Shown here: positions 1 through 6,951 of the stretch, one piece after another
Position numbering within the stretch: position 1 is the first letter of the stretch
Layout: every line of letters begins with the position of its first letter
DNA from: Phycisphaera mikurensis NBRC 102666
GTDB lineage: Bacteria; Planctomycetota; Phycisphaerae; Phycisphaerales; SM1A02
Length of the DNA: 10,981 nt
Assembly: GCA_945870475.1 (NCBI GenBank)
Contig: CAMBSR010000055.1
Coordinates: 1-10,981 of the forward strand
Direction: 5' to 3'
Translations under genes and position numbers: made by a program
The notes under the pieces: generated by a model
Seen by the model: the letters and a program-made list of their open reading frames with translations, nothing else
The model's database searches: none
What the model was told of the DNA's origin: nothing

Positions 1-483
1 CGCAAGGACGAGAAGACCGGCGAGATGCTCCTCTACGCCGACGGCAAGTACGAGATCCGCGGCGAGGGCACCGCGGCCAAGCCCTACCGCGTCAGCTGGG
101 AGTGCCTGGCAAGCGCCTCGGAGACCTACGTTCCCCGCCTGCAGCAGCGCGAGATCCCGCAGCGAATCGCCATGCTCGACGGCAAGGTGGTGGAGGTGGA
201 TGGCTACCTGGCCTTCCCGCTGATGGTGAGCGAGACCAAGGAACTCCTCGTCATGCTCAACCAGTGGGACGGGTGCTGCATCGGCGTACCGCCCACGCCC
301 TACGACGCCATCGAGGTGAAGCTCTCCGAACCGGCCAAGCGCGGTGGCAAGCATGCCTCGTTCAACTTCGGCGGCGTGCGCGGCACGCTGAAGGTCGACC
401 CCTACCTCGTGGAGAACTGGCTCGTGGGCCTCTACGTGATGGAGAACGCGCAGATGGTGGAAGGCGCCAAGCCAGAGCTCTGA
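1..483 (+). CDS. DUF3299-like protein, 5' end cut off by window
   Basis: The frame is open from base 1, in frame with an ATG at 25, so that ATG is probably internal and the true start lies upstream. The visible 160 residues follow the order of DUF3299 proteins: a VSWECLA segment, then DGKVVEVDGYLAFPL, then WDGCCIGVPPTPYDAIEV with a Cys-Cys pair and a double proline, then a segment ending with a predicted small beta domain. DUF3299 proteins are usually small exported or periplasmic proteins of unknown function, often found beside transport genes. No signal peptide can be seen because the N-terminus is missing. The next gene starts 36 bases downstream on the same strand, so co-transcription is likely. 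Family assignment is from recalled motif similarity; the function is unknown. Confidence 0.75.
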   Translation, partial: RKDEKTGEMLLYADGKYEIRGEGTAAKPYRVSWECLASASETYVPRLQQREIPQRIAMLDGKVVEVDGYLAFPLMVSETKELLVMLNQWDGCCIGVPPTPYDAIEVKLSEPAKRGGKHASFNFGGVRGTLKVDPYLVENWLVGLYVMENAQMVEGAKPEL

Positions 484-519
484 TCCTGCATACCGCAGGC
501 ACGCAACGACGGAACACCC

Positions 520-2361
520 ATGAAGACCCTGCTCCTCGCACTTGCACTGTCCGCACAGACGGCCACGCCTCCGCAGGCGTCCGCCGCACCGCCCGCTCCG
601 CCTGCCGCCGAGCCGGCCACGCCGACCGCCATCTCCCCGGTCGAGCGCCGCGACACCACCTCCCTCGCTGCGGCAATCGAGACGCTTCGGGCCCGCTACC
701 CAGAGAAGGTCGTCGTGTCCGACCTGGCGTACTCCCCGCGCAAGCGCGCCATCCAGATGCTGACGCTCTCTGCGGACGGCGCGGACCAACAGCGCCCCGC
801 CATCCTGGTGCTTGCCGGCATGGACGGTCCCCGCTGGTCCGGCACCGAGGCCGTGCTGGTCGCAGCGGAATCCATCCTCCGGGACCGCCCGGAACTCCTG
901 AAGGAGATCACCGTCTACGTGATCGCGCGCGGAAATCCGGACGCTGCGGAGGGTTTCGCGCGCGGCCCGCGTCGCAACTACTCCGGCGACGGCGTGGCGC
1001 ACGACAACGACCGCGACGGCATCACCGAGGAGGACGCGCCCCGCGACCTCAACGGCGACGGGCTCATCACGCAAATGCGTGCGCCCGGCACCATGCCGCC
1101 GTTCCTGACCCCGACGGTCCTGGCCGACCCCGCGGAGCCGCGCCTGATGCGGGCCCCCGATGCGAAGGCCGGCGAGGTGCCGGTCTTCACCGTGTGGACC
1201 GAGGCCATCGACACCGACGGCGACGGCCGCCTTGGCGAGGACTGGCCCGGCGGCATCGACCCGGAGCGCAACTTCCCGCACCGCTGGCCGGAGTTCGAGG
1301 ACGAGGCCGGCGCGTACCCGCTGCTCGCCCCGGAGAGCAAGGCGATCGCCGATTTCGTGGTCAGCCACCCGAACATCTTCGCGTCGCTCGTCCTGGGTCG
1401 TCACGACACGGTGATCAATGTCCCGAGTGGCAAGGAACGCACCAGTGGCGGCATGCCGATGATGATCGACGAGGCCGACGCTGGCTCATATGCCGAGGTG
1501 GCGAAGGCCTGGCGCGACACCGTTGGCCAGAAGCGCACCGAAGCGCGCGATCCGGCCGGCAGCTTCGTGGCATGGATGAATGCCCAGCGCGGCATCCCGA
1601 CCGTTGCCTCGACGCTGTGGGGACGACCGGACCTGCAGGAAGGCGACAAGGAAGCGAAGAGGGACGAGGATCCGAAGAAGGAGAAGGATCCGAAGCAGGA
1701 GAAGGATCCGAAGCAGGACAAGGACGCCGACAAGAAGAAGGACGGCAAGGACGCACCGAAGCCCTCGGACGAGGAAGCCGCGGCGTGGCTCGCCTACAGC
1801 GACACCATGCGTGGCGGCACCGGCTTCGTGCCGTGGACGCGCACTGAGCATCCGCAGATCAGGGACGTCGAGGTGGGTGGCTGGGTGCCCGGCTTCAAGG
1901 AGAATCCCCCGCTCGCCGACGTGGCTCCGCTGGGCGCGAAGACCGCCGAATTCCTCGCGAAGCTGGCCGACAGCCGGCCACGCGTGACCCTCGCCAAGCC
2001 AACGGTCACCGCCACCGGACCCTCGCTCTGGAAGATCGACACCGTGCTCTCGAACACCGGTCGCCTGCCCACCGTGATGCGCGGCGGCCGCGCGGATGCG
2101 GTGGCTCCGAGCTACATGGTGCGGATCTCCACCCCGTTCGAACAGCTGAAGTCCGGGCGCCGCAACGACGTGGTGCGCGGCATCGACCCGGGCGAGACGC
2201 GCCAGGTGTCGTGGCTGGTGGTGGCGCCGCCCGACGAGACGGTGATGGTGGAGCTGACGTACGGCGGAATGCCGCTCCAGCGATGGGCGTTCCGTGACGG
2301 CATGCCGGTCGATGCGCCCGCCGCGTCCGCCCCGGCGCCCGCGAAGGGAGCCCAGCCGTGA
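520..2361 (+). CDS. Secreted M14 carboxypeptidase-fold protein, predicted catalytically dead
   Basis: This 613-residue protein starts at an ATG with a weak GGA 6 bases upstream. It has a hydrophobic start (MKTLLLALALSAQT) followed by an Ala/Pro-rich stretch to about residue 35, consistent with export. Residues about 50-365 align by eye with the next gene product, an M14 zinc carboxypeptidase. The zinc motif HxxE is replaced by D102-G-P-R105, the Asn of the substrate-binding Asn-Arg pair by Glu249 (Arg250 kept), and the catalytic Glu by Thr365. The third zinc His aligns with Gly293, although His295 lies two residues on. Ca-binding-type DxDxDG loops remain (D162-D172, D176-T184, D231-D241). A lysine/acid-rich insert fills about 371-416. 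A C-terminal beta-sandwich-like region (about 485-590) matches the paralogue. Probably a pseudoenzyme with a binding or regulatory role (inference). Confidence 0.88.
   Translation: MKTLLLALALSAQTATPPQASAAPPAPPAAEPATPTAISPVERRDTTSLAAAIETLRARYPEKVVVSDLAYSPRKRAIQMLTLSADGADQQRPAILVLAGMDGPRWSGTEAVLVAAESILRDRPELLKEITVYVIARGNPDAAEGFARGPRRNYSGDGVAHDNDRDGITEEDAPRDLNGDGLITQMRAPGTMPPFLTPTVLADPAEPRLMRAPDAKAGEVPVFTVWTEAIDTDGDGRLGEDWPGGIDPERNFPHRWPEFEDEAGAYPLLAPESKAIADFVVSHPNIFASLVLGRHDTVINVPSGKERTSGGMPMMIDEADAGSYAEVAKAWRDTVGQKRTEARDPAGSFVAWMNAQRGIPTVASTLWGRPDLQEGDKEAKRDEDPKKEKDPKQEKDPKQDKDADKKKDGKDAPKPSDEEAAAWLAYSDTMRGGTGFVPWTRTEHPQIRDVEVGGWVPGFKENPPLADVAPLGAKTAEFLAKLADSRPRVTLAKPTVTATGPSLWKIDTVLSNTGRLPTVMRGGRADAVAPSYMVRISTPFEQLKSGRRNDVVRGIDPGETRQVSWLVVAPPDETVMVELTYGGMPLQRWAFRDGMPVDAPAASAPAPAKGAQP
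1663..1734 (+). repeat. 18-bp in-frame tandem repeat coding a charged linker
   Basis: Two perfect copies of an 18-base unit (1681-1698 and 1699-1716) are flanked by degenerate copies at 1663-1680 and 1717-1734. Each unit codes six residues of the type EKDPKQ, giving DEDPKK, EKDPKQ, EKDPKQ, DKDADK at residues 382-405 of the inactive M14 protein. The wider segment 371-416 is almost entirely Lys, Asp, Glu, Pro and Gln and is probably disordered. The paralogue downstream lacks it, so it is an insertion specific to this copy. Unit number could vary between strains by slippage. Confidence 0.9.
2344..2350 (+). promoter_or_regulatory. Ribosome binding site for the GTG start of the active M14 gene
   Basis: AAGGGAG lies 7 bases before the GTG at 2358, inside the last codons of the preceding gene. 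It supports the GTG as the start even though that codon overlaps the upstream stop. Confidence 0.7.
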
Positions 2362-4124
2362 AGCACGCACTCCTCGCACTGACGCTTGCGCTCGGTTGCA
2401 CCGGCCTTGCAGGCGCGCAGCAGCAGATCCCGTCGAAGGTGGACATCCCGTTCAACCGCTTCTCTGACGTCCAGGGCATCAACGACCAGATGTTCAAGCT
2501 GGCCGAGGCCTATCCCGAGCTCTGCCGCGTGGAGCGGATCGGCACCACGGCGCTCGGGCGACCCTTCCTGGCGATGGTGATCAACAACCGCCGCACCGGC
2601 GACGAGGGCTCCAAGCCCGCCATGTACATCGACGGCGCCATCCATGCCAACGAGATCCAGGCGGGCGAGACCGTGCTCTACACCGCGTGGTACCTGCTCT
2701 CGGCATACGGGAACGTGGGCAAGATCACCGACATCGTGGACCGCAGCACGTTCTACCTGCTGCCCTTGGTCAATCCGGACGGCCGCGCGGAGTGGTTCAC
2801 CAATGCCAACACGCCGAATTCGGCGCGCACCGGGCAGAAGCCGGTCGACAACGACGGCGACGCCATGGCCGACGAGGATGGCCCCGATGACCTCGACGGT
2901 GACGGCCACATCACGCAGATGTGGCGGCCGGATCCGTTCGGAACGCACAGGCGCGATCCGCGCGATGCGGACCGGATGATCCCGGTGCCGGCAGAGCCGA
3001 AGGCCGACGGCACGCGCGAGTACGGCCAATGGACGCCCGCCGGACAGGAAGGCGTCGACAACGACGGCGACGGACGCGTCAACGAGGACGGTCCCGGCGG
3101 TTACGACATGAACCGCAACTTCCCCACGGGGTGGGAGCCGGAGAACATCCAGGGCGGCGCCGGCACGTATCCGCTGTGCTGGCCGGAGACGCGCGCCATC
3201 GCGGACTGGGTGCTCTCCAAGCCGCAGATCGCCGCGGCGCAGGCGTACCACAACGCGGGCGGAATGATCCTGCGCGGTCCCGGCGCTCCGTGGCGCGAGG
3301 GCGACTATCCCGCCACGGACGTGGCGGTGTACGACCGGATCCAGTCGACGGGCGAGAAGATGCTCCCGTTCTACCGATCGATGGTGATCCACAAGGACCT
3401 CTACACCGTGCATGGCGGCCTGGTGAACTGGTTCGCCGAGGGGTTGGGCATCATCGCCCTCACCAACGAGCTCTGGACCGACAAGCGAATCATGCAGGAC
3501 GGCCAGGAGCCGAGCGATGACGAGCGCCGCACCTGGAACGAGCGGATGCTCTTCGGGCAGACGCGCGTGCCGCTCCATGAGGTGAAGCATCCCGAATACG
3601 GCAACGTGCTCGTGGGCGGTGGCACCAAGTTCTCCTCGCGCATCCCGCCGCCATTCATGATGGAGGAGGAGCTGCACCGCAACTTCGCCTTCACCATGTT
3701 CCACGCCGACCAGATGCCGCTCCTGCGCTTCGAGAGCGTGGAGACCAAGGAAGCGACGCCGGGCCTGTGGGAAGTGACGGTCACCGTCGCCAACGACCGC
3801 GTGATCCCCACGCGCACGGCGCGTGCCGCGGACAAGGGCATCGGACTGGCCGACACGCTGGCGCTCACGGGTGCCGACGTCTCCGCGGCAGGCAAGCTTG
3901 CCAACCGCACCGACCGCACCATGGATCTCCAGGCATTCCGCCCCGCCACGCTGCAGTTCGAGCGCGGCGTTCCCGGCAACGGGCGCGCGGCGGCACGGTT
4001 CCTGGTGAAGGGATCGGCCGGCACGCCCATCACGCTCACCTGGACCGCGCAGAAGGCGAAGCAGGTCACCGCCACCGTCAAGCTCGGTGAATCGCTGCCC
4101 GTGACGGCGGAAGCGGCGAAGTGA
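2358..4124 (+). CDS. Secreted M14 zinc carboxypeptidase, catalytic set intact
   Basis: This 588-residue protein starts at a GTG that overlaps the upstream stop (GTGA). The N-terminus MKHALLALTLALGCTGLAGA is a signal peptide, probably cut after AGA. The M14 catalytic set is complete: zinc ligands H96 and E99 (in GAIHANEIQAGE) and H298 (AYHNAGG), substrate-binding N252-R253 (YDMNRNFP), and catalytic E371 (ALTNELW). The spacing from E99 to H298 is about 75 residues longer than in classical carboxypeptidase A. The extra length holds three Ca-binding-type loops (D164-D174, D178-T186, D234-D244), the last leading straight into the Asn-Arg motif. Residues about 470-580 look like a beta-sandwich. It should remove C-terminal residues from peptides outside the cytoplasm; specificity cannot be read here. 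Translation is probably coupled to the inactive paralogue upstream and the flavoprotein downstream. Confidence 0.93.
   Translation: MKHALLALTLALGCTGLAGAQQQIPSKVDIPFNRFSDVQGINDQMFKLAEAYPELCRVERIGTTALGRPFLAMVINNRRTGDEGSKPAMYIDGAIHANEIQAGETVLYTAWYLLSAYGNVGKITDIVDRSTFYLLPLVNPDGRAEWFTNANTPNSARTGQKPVDNDGDAMADEDGPDDLDGDGHITQMWRPDPFGTHRRDPRDADRMIPVPAEPKADGTREYGQWTPAGQEGVDNDGDGRVNEDGPGGYDMNRNFPTGWEPENIQGGAGTYPLCWPETRAIADWVLSKPQIAAAQAYHNAGGMILRGPGAPWREGDYPATDVAVYDRIQSTGEKMLPFYRSMVIHKDLYTVHGGLVNWFAEGLGIIALTNELWTDKRIMQDGQEPSDDERRTWNERMLFGQTRVPLHEVKHPEYGNVLVGGGTKFSSRIPPPFMMEEELHRNFAFTMFHADQMPLLRFESVETKEATPGLWEVTVTVANDRVIPTRTARAADKGIGLADTLALTGADVSAAGKLANRTDRTMDLQAFRPATLQFERGVPGNGRAAARFLVKGSAGTPITLTWTAQKAKQVTATVKLGESLPVTAEAAK
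4109..4113 (+). promoter_or_regulatory. Ribosome binding site for the flavoprotein GTG start
   Basis: GGAAG sits 7 bases before the GTG at 4121, within the 3' end of the M14 gene. It supports the GTGA-overlap start over later in-frame candidates. Confidence 0.5.
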
Positions 4125-5410
4125 CTGGCGCGGGCGCCGAGGCTCCGCGTCGCACGGACGTCGCCATCGTGGGCGCCGGTGCTGCGGGGCTGTTCGCCGG
4201 CATCTGGGCCGGCCGCGCGGCACAGGAGTCGGGCGCCGCACTGCGCGTCGAGGCGTTCGACGGCGCACGCCGGCTCGGCGCCAAGATCCTGGTGGCCGGC
4301 GGCGGCCGCTGCAATGTCACCCACTGGCGCGTGGACGATGCGGACTACGCGGGCAGCACGCCCCCGGCGATCCGCAAGGTGCTTCGCCGCTTCGGCGTGG
4401 ACGAGACGGTGCGGTTCTTCGCCGATCTCGGCGTGGAGCTGAAGCAGGAGGACACGGGGAAGCTGTTCCCCGTCTCGGACGACGCACACACCGTGCTGCA
4501 TGCGCTCCTCGACGCGGCACGGGCTGCCGGCGTGCGGCTCACGCACCCGGACCGCGTGGAGGGGATCGAGCGCACGAGCGATGGCTTCCTGGTGCGCGCC
4601 GCGAGCGGCCACGTGCTGGCGCGGCGCGTGATCCTCTGCACGGGCGGCAAGGCGCTTCCGAAGTCCGGTTCCGACGGCGCAGGCCTGGAATTCGCGCGCA
4701 CGCTCGGCCACTCCATCACCGACCACCTGATTCCGGCGCTAGTGCCGCTGCGCCTGCCGGAGCGCCACTGGATCACCGAGCTCAGCGGCCTCACGGTGCC
4801 GGCGGAGCTTGTCCTGCGCTCGGGCACCGGCAAGAAGCTGGTGTCCTTCACGGACAGCACGCTGTGCACGCACTTCGGACTCTCCGGGCCGAGCGTCCTC
4901 AACATCAGCAGGCACTGGACGATGGCCCGATTCGAAGACCCCGGTGCGCGGCTCGAACTCTCGTGGACTCCCGGCACGGAGGTGGAAGCCGTCGACCGCG
5001 CACTCGTCGACGCGAAGGGTCGCGGCGTGGGAAGCGTCCTGCGGACGTGGCTCCCGGAGCGCCTGATGCGCGCGGTCTGCGCTGCAGCGGACGCAGACCC
5101 GGCGGCCACCGCGCAGCAGCTTCCGCGCGAGCGCCGACGCGCGCTGGCGCAGCTTGTCGCGGGTACGCCGCTTCCCGTCACCGGTGACCGTGGCTACACC
5201 TTCGCCGAAGCGATGGCGGGTGGCGTGCCGCTCGCCGAGATCCGGCTCGAGACGATGGAAAGCCGCCTCGTGCCAGGGCTCTACCTCGCTGGCGAGGTCT
5301 GCGACGTCGATGGCCGCATCGGCGGCTTCAATTTCCAGTGGGCTTGGGCGAGCGGGCACGTGGCCGGCTCGAGCGCGGCCCGTGCGCTGCTGGCTTCGCC
5401 GGCTGGATGA
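4121..5410 (+). CDS. BaiN/HI0933-family FAD-dependent oxidoreductase
   Basis: This 429-residue flavoprotein starts at a GTG overlapping the M14 stop (GTGA). The N-terminal Rossmann motif GAGAAG (18-23) binds the ADP part of FAD. The family signature GGGRCNVT follows at 60-67, then TGGKALPKSGSDGAG in the middle, and a C-terminal FAD-closing block GEVCDVDGRIGG (391-402) followed by FNFQWAWASG. This order and length match the HI0933/YhiN/BaiN family. One member acts in bile-acid 7-dehydroxylation, but most have no known substrate, so the 'bile acid' or 'aminoacetone oxidase' labels should not be copied to this gene. It has no signal peptide and is probably cytoplasmic, unlike the two exported products before it. 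Its 3' end overlaps the converging HExxH gene by 83 bases. Confidence 0.92.
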   Translation: MTGAGAEAPRRTDVAIVGAGAAGLFAGIWAGRAAQESGAALRVEAFDGARRLGAKILVAGGGRCNVTHWRVDDADYAGSTPPAIRKVLRRFGVDETVRFFADLGVELKQEDTGKLFPVSDDAHTVLHALLDAARAAGVRLTHPDRVEGIERTSDGFLVRAASGHVLARRVILCTGGKALPKSGSDGAGLEFARTLGHSITDHLIPALVPLRLPERHWITELSGLTVPAELVLRSGTGKKLVSFTDSTLCTHFGLSGPSVLNISRHWTMARFEDPGARLELSWTPGTEVEAVDRALVDAKGRGVGSVLRTWLPERLMRAVCAAADADPAATAQQLPRERRRALAQLVAGTPLPVTGDRGYTFAEAMAGGVPLAEIRLETMESRLVPGLYLAGEVCDVDGRIGGFNFQWAWASGHVAGSSAARALLASPAG

Positions 5411-6071
5411 GCCCGGCAAGCGTCCCGGCAGCACGCAGGACGATGGCACGCAGCACCGCCAGCCCGCTCGGCGGAGCCGGCGCGCGACGCACCTTCCTGC
5501 GCGGTGCGCGGCGCACCACCGGTGTCAGCTGCGCGAACGCCTCCGGCGCGTGCCGACGGATGAACTCGATCTCGTTCTCCGTGGTCTCGACCTCGCTGAA
5601 GGAGCGACGCGCGTGGCCGCAGGCACCGTGCTGCAGCGCGTGCGTGAACTCGTGCACGAGCACGGCCTTCGCCAGGAGCATTGCATCGAGCTCGATGCCG
5701 CCGGGCGGCGTCGAGAAGCGCGCCCGCGCACGCCGGTAGGTGTGCCACTTGCCGACCGCGGCCGGCGCCACGCGCAGCAGGATGTGCGGGCCATCGAAGC
5801 CGCGCGCCGCGCGCTGGTAGTACGCACTGCCTCCGCGACTGCGGCGCCAACGGATGGGGATCGATGCCAGTTGCTCGCGCTGCGACACGGTGAGCTCGTA
5901 GCGCTCCACCACGAAATCGAGCGCTGCACCGTGGATCTCGCCACGCAGCCGTTCCGTCAGGCGTGGGCCTGCAGGCGCGCGCTTCACTGCAGCGCGTGAC
6001 GGGGAGTTGGGACTTCGAGCGGCATCCATGCCGGTAGCAGCGTACGGACGCCGCACACGCAGCGCCAGCAT
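5328..6071 (-). CDS. Unclassified HExxH putative metallopeptidase
   Basis: The coding strand is minus, judged from strong G/C in third codon positions around the motif VHEFTHALQH. The HExxH zinc motif is H140-E141-F-T-H144 with a further His at 148. An acidic stretch about 15 residues on (SEVETTENEIEF) could supply a third, glutamate ligand. Residues about 40-135 precede the motif as in SprT-like or other small zincins, but I could not place it in a named family. The tail (about 185-247) is rich in Arg, Pro and Ala. No signal peptide is visible. The ATG at 6071 gives 247 residues and a 22-base gap after the HIT gene. The ATG at 6029 is an alternative; neither has a clear ribosome site. The last 83 bases lie antisense to the flavoprotein gene. 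Confidence 0.72.
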   Translation of the reverse strand: MLALRVRRPYAATGMDAARSPNSPSRAAVKRAPAGPRLTERLRGEIHGAALDFVVERYELTVSQREQLASIPIRWRRSRGGSAYYQRAARGFDGPHILLRVAPAAVGKWHTYRRARARFSTPPGGIELDAMLLAKAVLVHEFTHALQHGACGHARRSFSEVETTENEIEFIRRHAPEAFAQLTPVVRRAPRRKVRRAPAPPSGLAVLRAIVLRAAGTLAGLIQPAKPAAHGPRSSRPRARSPKPTGN

Positions 6072-6093
6072 CGCGCGCGGGATTCTGAACGCA

Positions 6094-6570
6094 TCAGCCG
6101 ATCGGTGCCGACGCCAGCGTCGAGCGCAACCGACGGACGAAGTCAGCCACCGCTGTCGGGTCGGCAGCCGGCCGCTCGCCGCGCTCGACCGCGCGATACC
6201 AGTCCGCCACGTTCCAGGCGCGTGTGCCCCCCTCGGCGTCAAAGCGCGGGACCAGGTGCACGTGGAGGTGGGGCGCGCCCTGCCCGAAGGCAATGGCATA
6301 GACCCGGTCGCAACCGGTGATCGAACGGACCGCCGCGGAAACCGCGCGCATCGCACGGCCGAAGCCGTCGGCCTCGGCATCCGTGAAGTCCGCCGGCCCC
6401 TGCACGTGGCGCACCGTGCACAGGAACGTCCAGCCGACCAGCGGCGAGGGCAGCGGATGATGGCGCACCAGCCAGTGAGCGCCGCGATGGCATTCCAGGT
6501 CGCCGTACCGGGCGGCATCGCCATGGATCCGGCAGATGTCGCACGCAGGCGCAGCCGGCGACGCGGTCAC
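6094..6570 (-). CDS. HIT-family protein (histidine-triad nucleotide hydrolase/transferase)
   Basis: This 158-residue protein starts with GTG at 6570, overlapping the stop of the MazG-like gene (GTGA). GAAGGGG lies 5 bases upstream (6576-6582). The histidine triad is seen as HLHVHLVPR (HxHxHxxP), the active site where the middle His forms a nucleotidyl intermediate in this superfamily. An N-terminal CDIC pair and nearby Cys/His residues (LECHRGAHW) resemble the zinc site of Hint/Ap4A-hydrolase-type HIT proteins. It probably cleaves a nucleoside phosphoramidate or dinucleoside polyphosphate in the cytoplasm; the exact substrate cannot be told. Its position after a nucleotide pyrophosphohydrolase gene suggests a shared nucleotide clean-up role (inference). 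Confidence 0.9.
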   Translation of the reverse strand: MTASPAAPACDICRIHGDAARYGDLECHRGAHWLVRHHPLPSPLVGWTFLCTVRHVQGPADFTDAEADGFGRAMRAVSAAVRSITGCDRVYAIAFGQGAPHLHVHLVPRFDAEGGTRAWNVADWYRAVERGERPAADPTAVADFVRRLRSTLASAPIG

Positions 6571-6923
6571 TTGGTCCCCTTCGGCCCACCGTCCGTCGTG
6601 TACTTGGCGCGGATCGCCTGCTCCAGATCCACTCCGGAGATGTTCGCCAGCGTGGTGAGCCACGCGAGGACGTCGGCAAACTCCTCCTCCAGGTTGGCGC
6701 GGTCCGGCTTTCCCTTTTCCAGGTTGCCGAGCGCGTGGGCCAGTTCGCCCACCTCCTCGGAGAACCAGAGGAAGGTCTTGCCGGCACCGCGGGCGCTGTC
6801 GGTGGCGTAGTAGCGCTCGTGGATCATCCGCTGGAAGTCGCGGATGGCCATCGGCGTGGCGGTTCCGGGAGGCGTGGCGGTTCCAGGAGGTGTGGCGGAT
6901 CCAGGAGGCGTGGCGTCTGTCAT
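6567..6923 (-). CDS. MazG-like nucleotide pyrophosphohydrolase
   Basis: This 118-residue protein is all-alpha in character and carries the MazG-type metal-binding signature: SEEVGELAHAL, then EEEFADVLAWL (ExxE followed by ExxxD). It is the size of short single-domain MazG-like enzymes, which hydrolyse NTPs or dNTPs to NMP and pyrophosphate and remove aberrant nucleotides. The start used here (ATG 6923) gives an N-terminal tail of Ala-Thr-Pro-Pro-Gly repeats. An internal ATG at 6851 (MAIRDFQ) would give just the 94-residue domain and is nearly as good, as neither has a clear ribosome site. The frame is open further upstream, but that stretch is the tRNA gene. The stop overlaps the HIT start, so the two are probably translated together. 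Confidence 0.88.
   Translation of the reverse strand: MTDATPPGSATPPGTATPPGTATPMAIRDFQRMIHERYYATDSARGAGKTFLWFSEEVGELAHALGNLEKGKPDRANLEEEFADVLAWLTTLANISGVDLEQAIRAKYTTDGGPKGTK
6576..6582 (-). promoter_or_regulatory. Ribosome binding site for the HIT gene
   Basis: Read on the minus strand this is GAAGGGG, 5 bases before the GTG start. It decides the start of the HIT gene, since the frame stays open far upstream. Confidence 0.65.
6853..6915 (-). repeat. 18-bp tandem repeat at the start of the MazG-like gene
   Basis: Three 18-base units (6853-6870, 6871-6888, 6889-6906) differ from one another by one to three bases, and a half unit follows at 6907-6915. Read on minus in the MazG frame they code repeats of ATPPGT. 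The low divergence suggests recent slippage or expansion. The unit lies between the two candidate start codons of the gene. Confidence 0.88.
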
Positions 6924-6951
6924 GGCGGGCCCACGCGGGTGCGGGGAGAAG

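Noticed and set aside
102..1847. Plus-strand open frame of 581 codons across the DUF3299 and M14 genes.
   Set aside because: It spans two recognisable genes in another frame and its product is Arg/Gly-rich with no domain.
1486..2379. Minus-strand open frame with runs of Leu over the charged repeat.
   Set aside because: The Leu runs are the antisense reading of the Lys/Asp/Glu repeat; no other coding sign.
2358..2417. Possible lipoprotein lipobox (LALGC) in the active M14 signal peptide.
   Set aside because: The residues before Cys fit a lipobox poorly, and an AGA signal peptidase I site follows; left as a low chance.
2112..4268. Long minus-strand open frame of 718 codons opposite the active M14 gene.
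   Set aside because: It is antisense to a gene with a full catalytic set; its Arg/Ala/His-rich product has no motif and arises from high-GC codon bias.
5154..6810. Plus-strand open frames over the HExxH, HIT and MazG-like region.
   Set aside because: The minus strand carries HExxH, the histidine triad and MazG motifs with matching codon bias; the plus frames have none.
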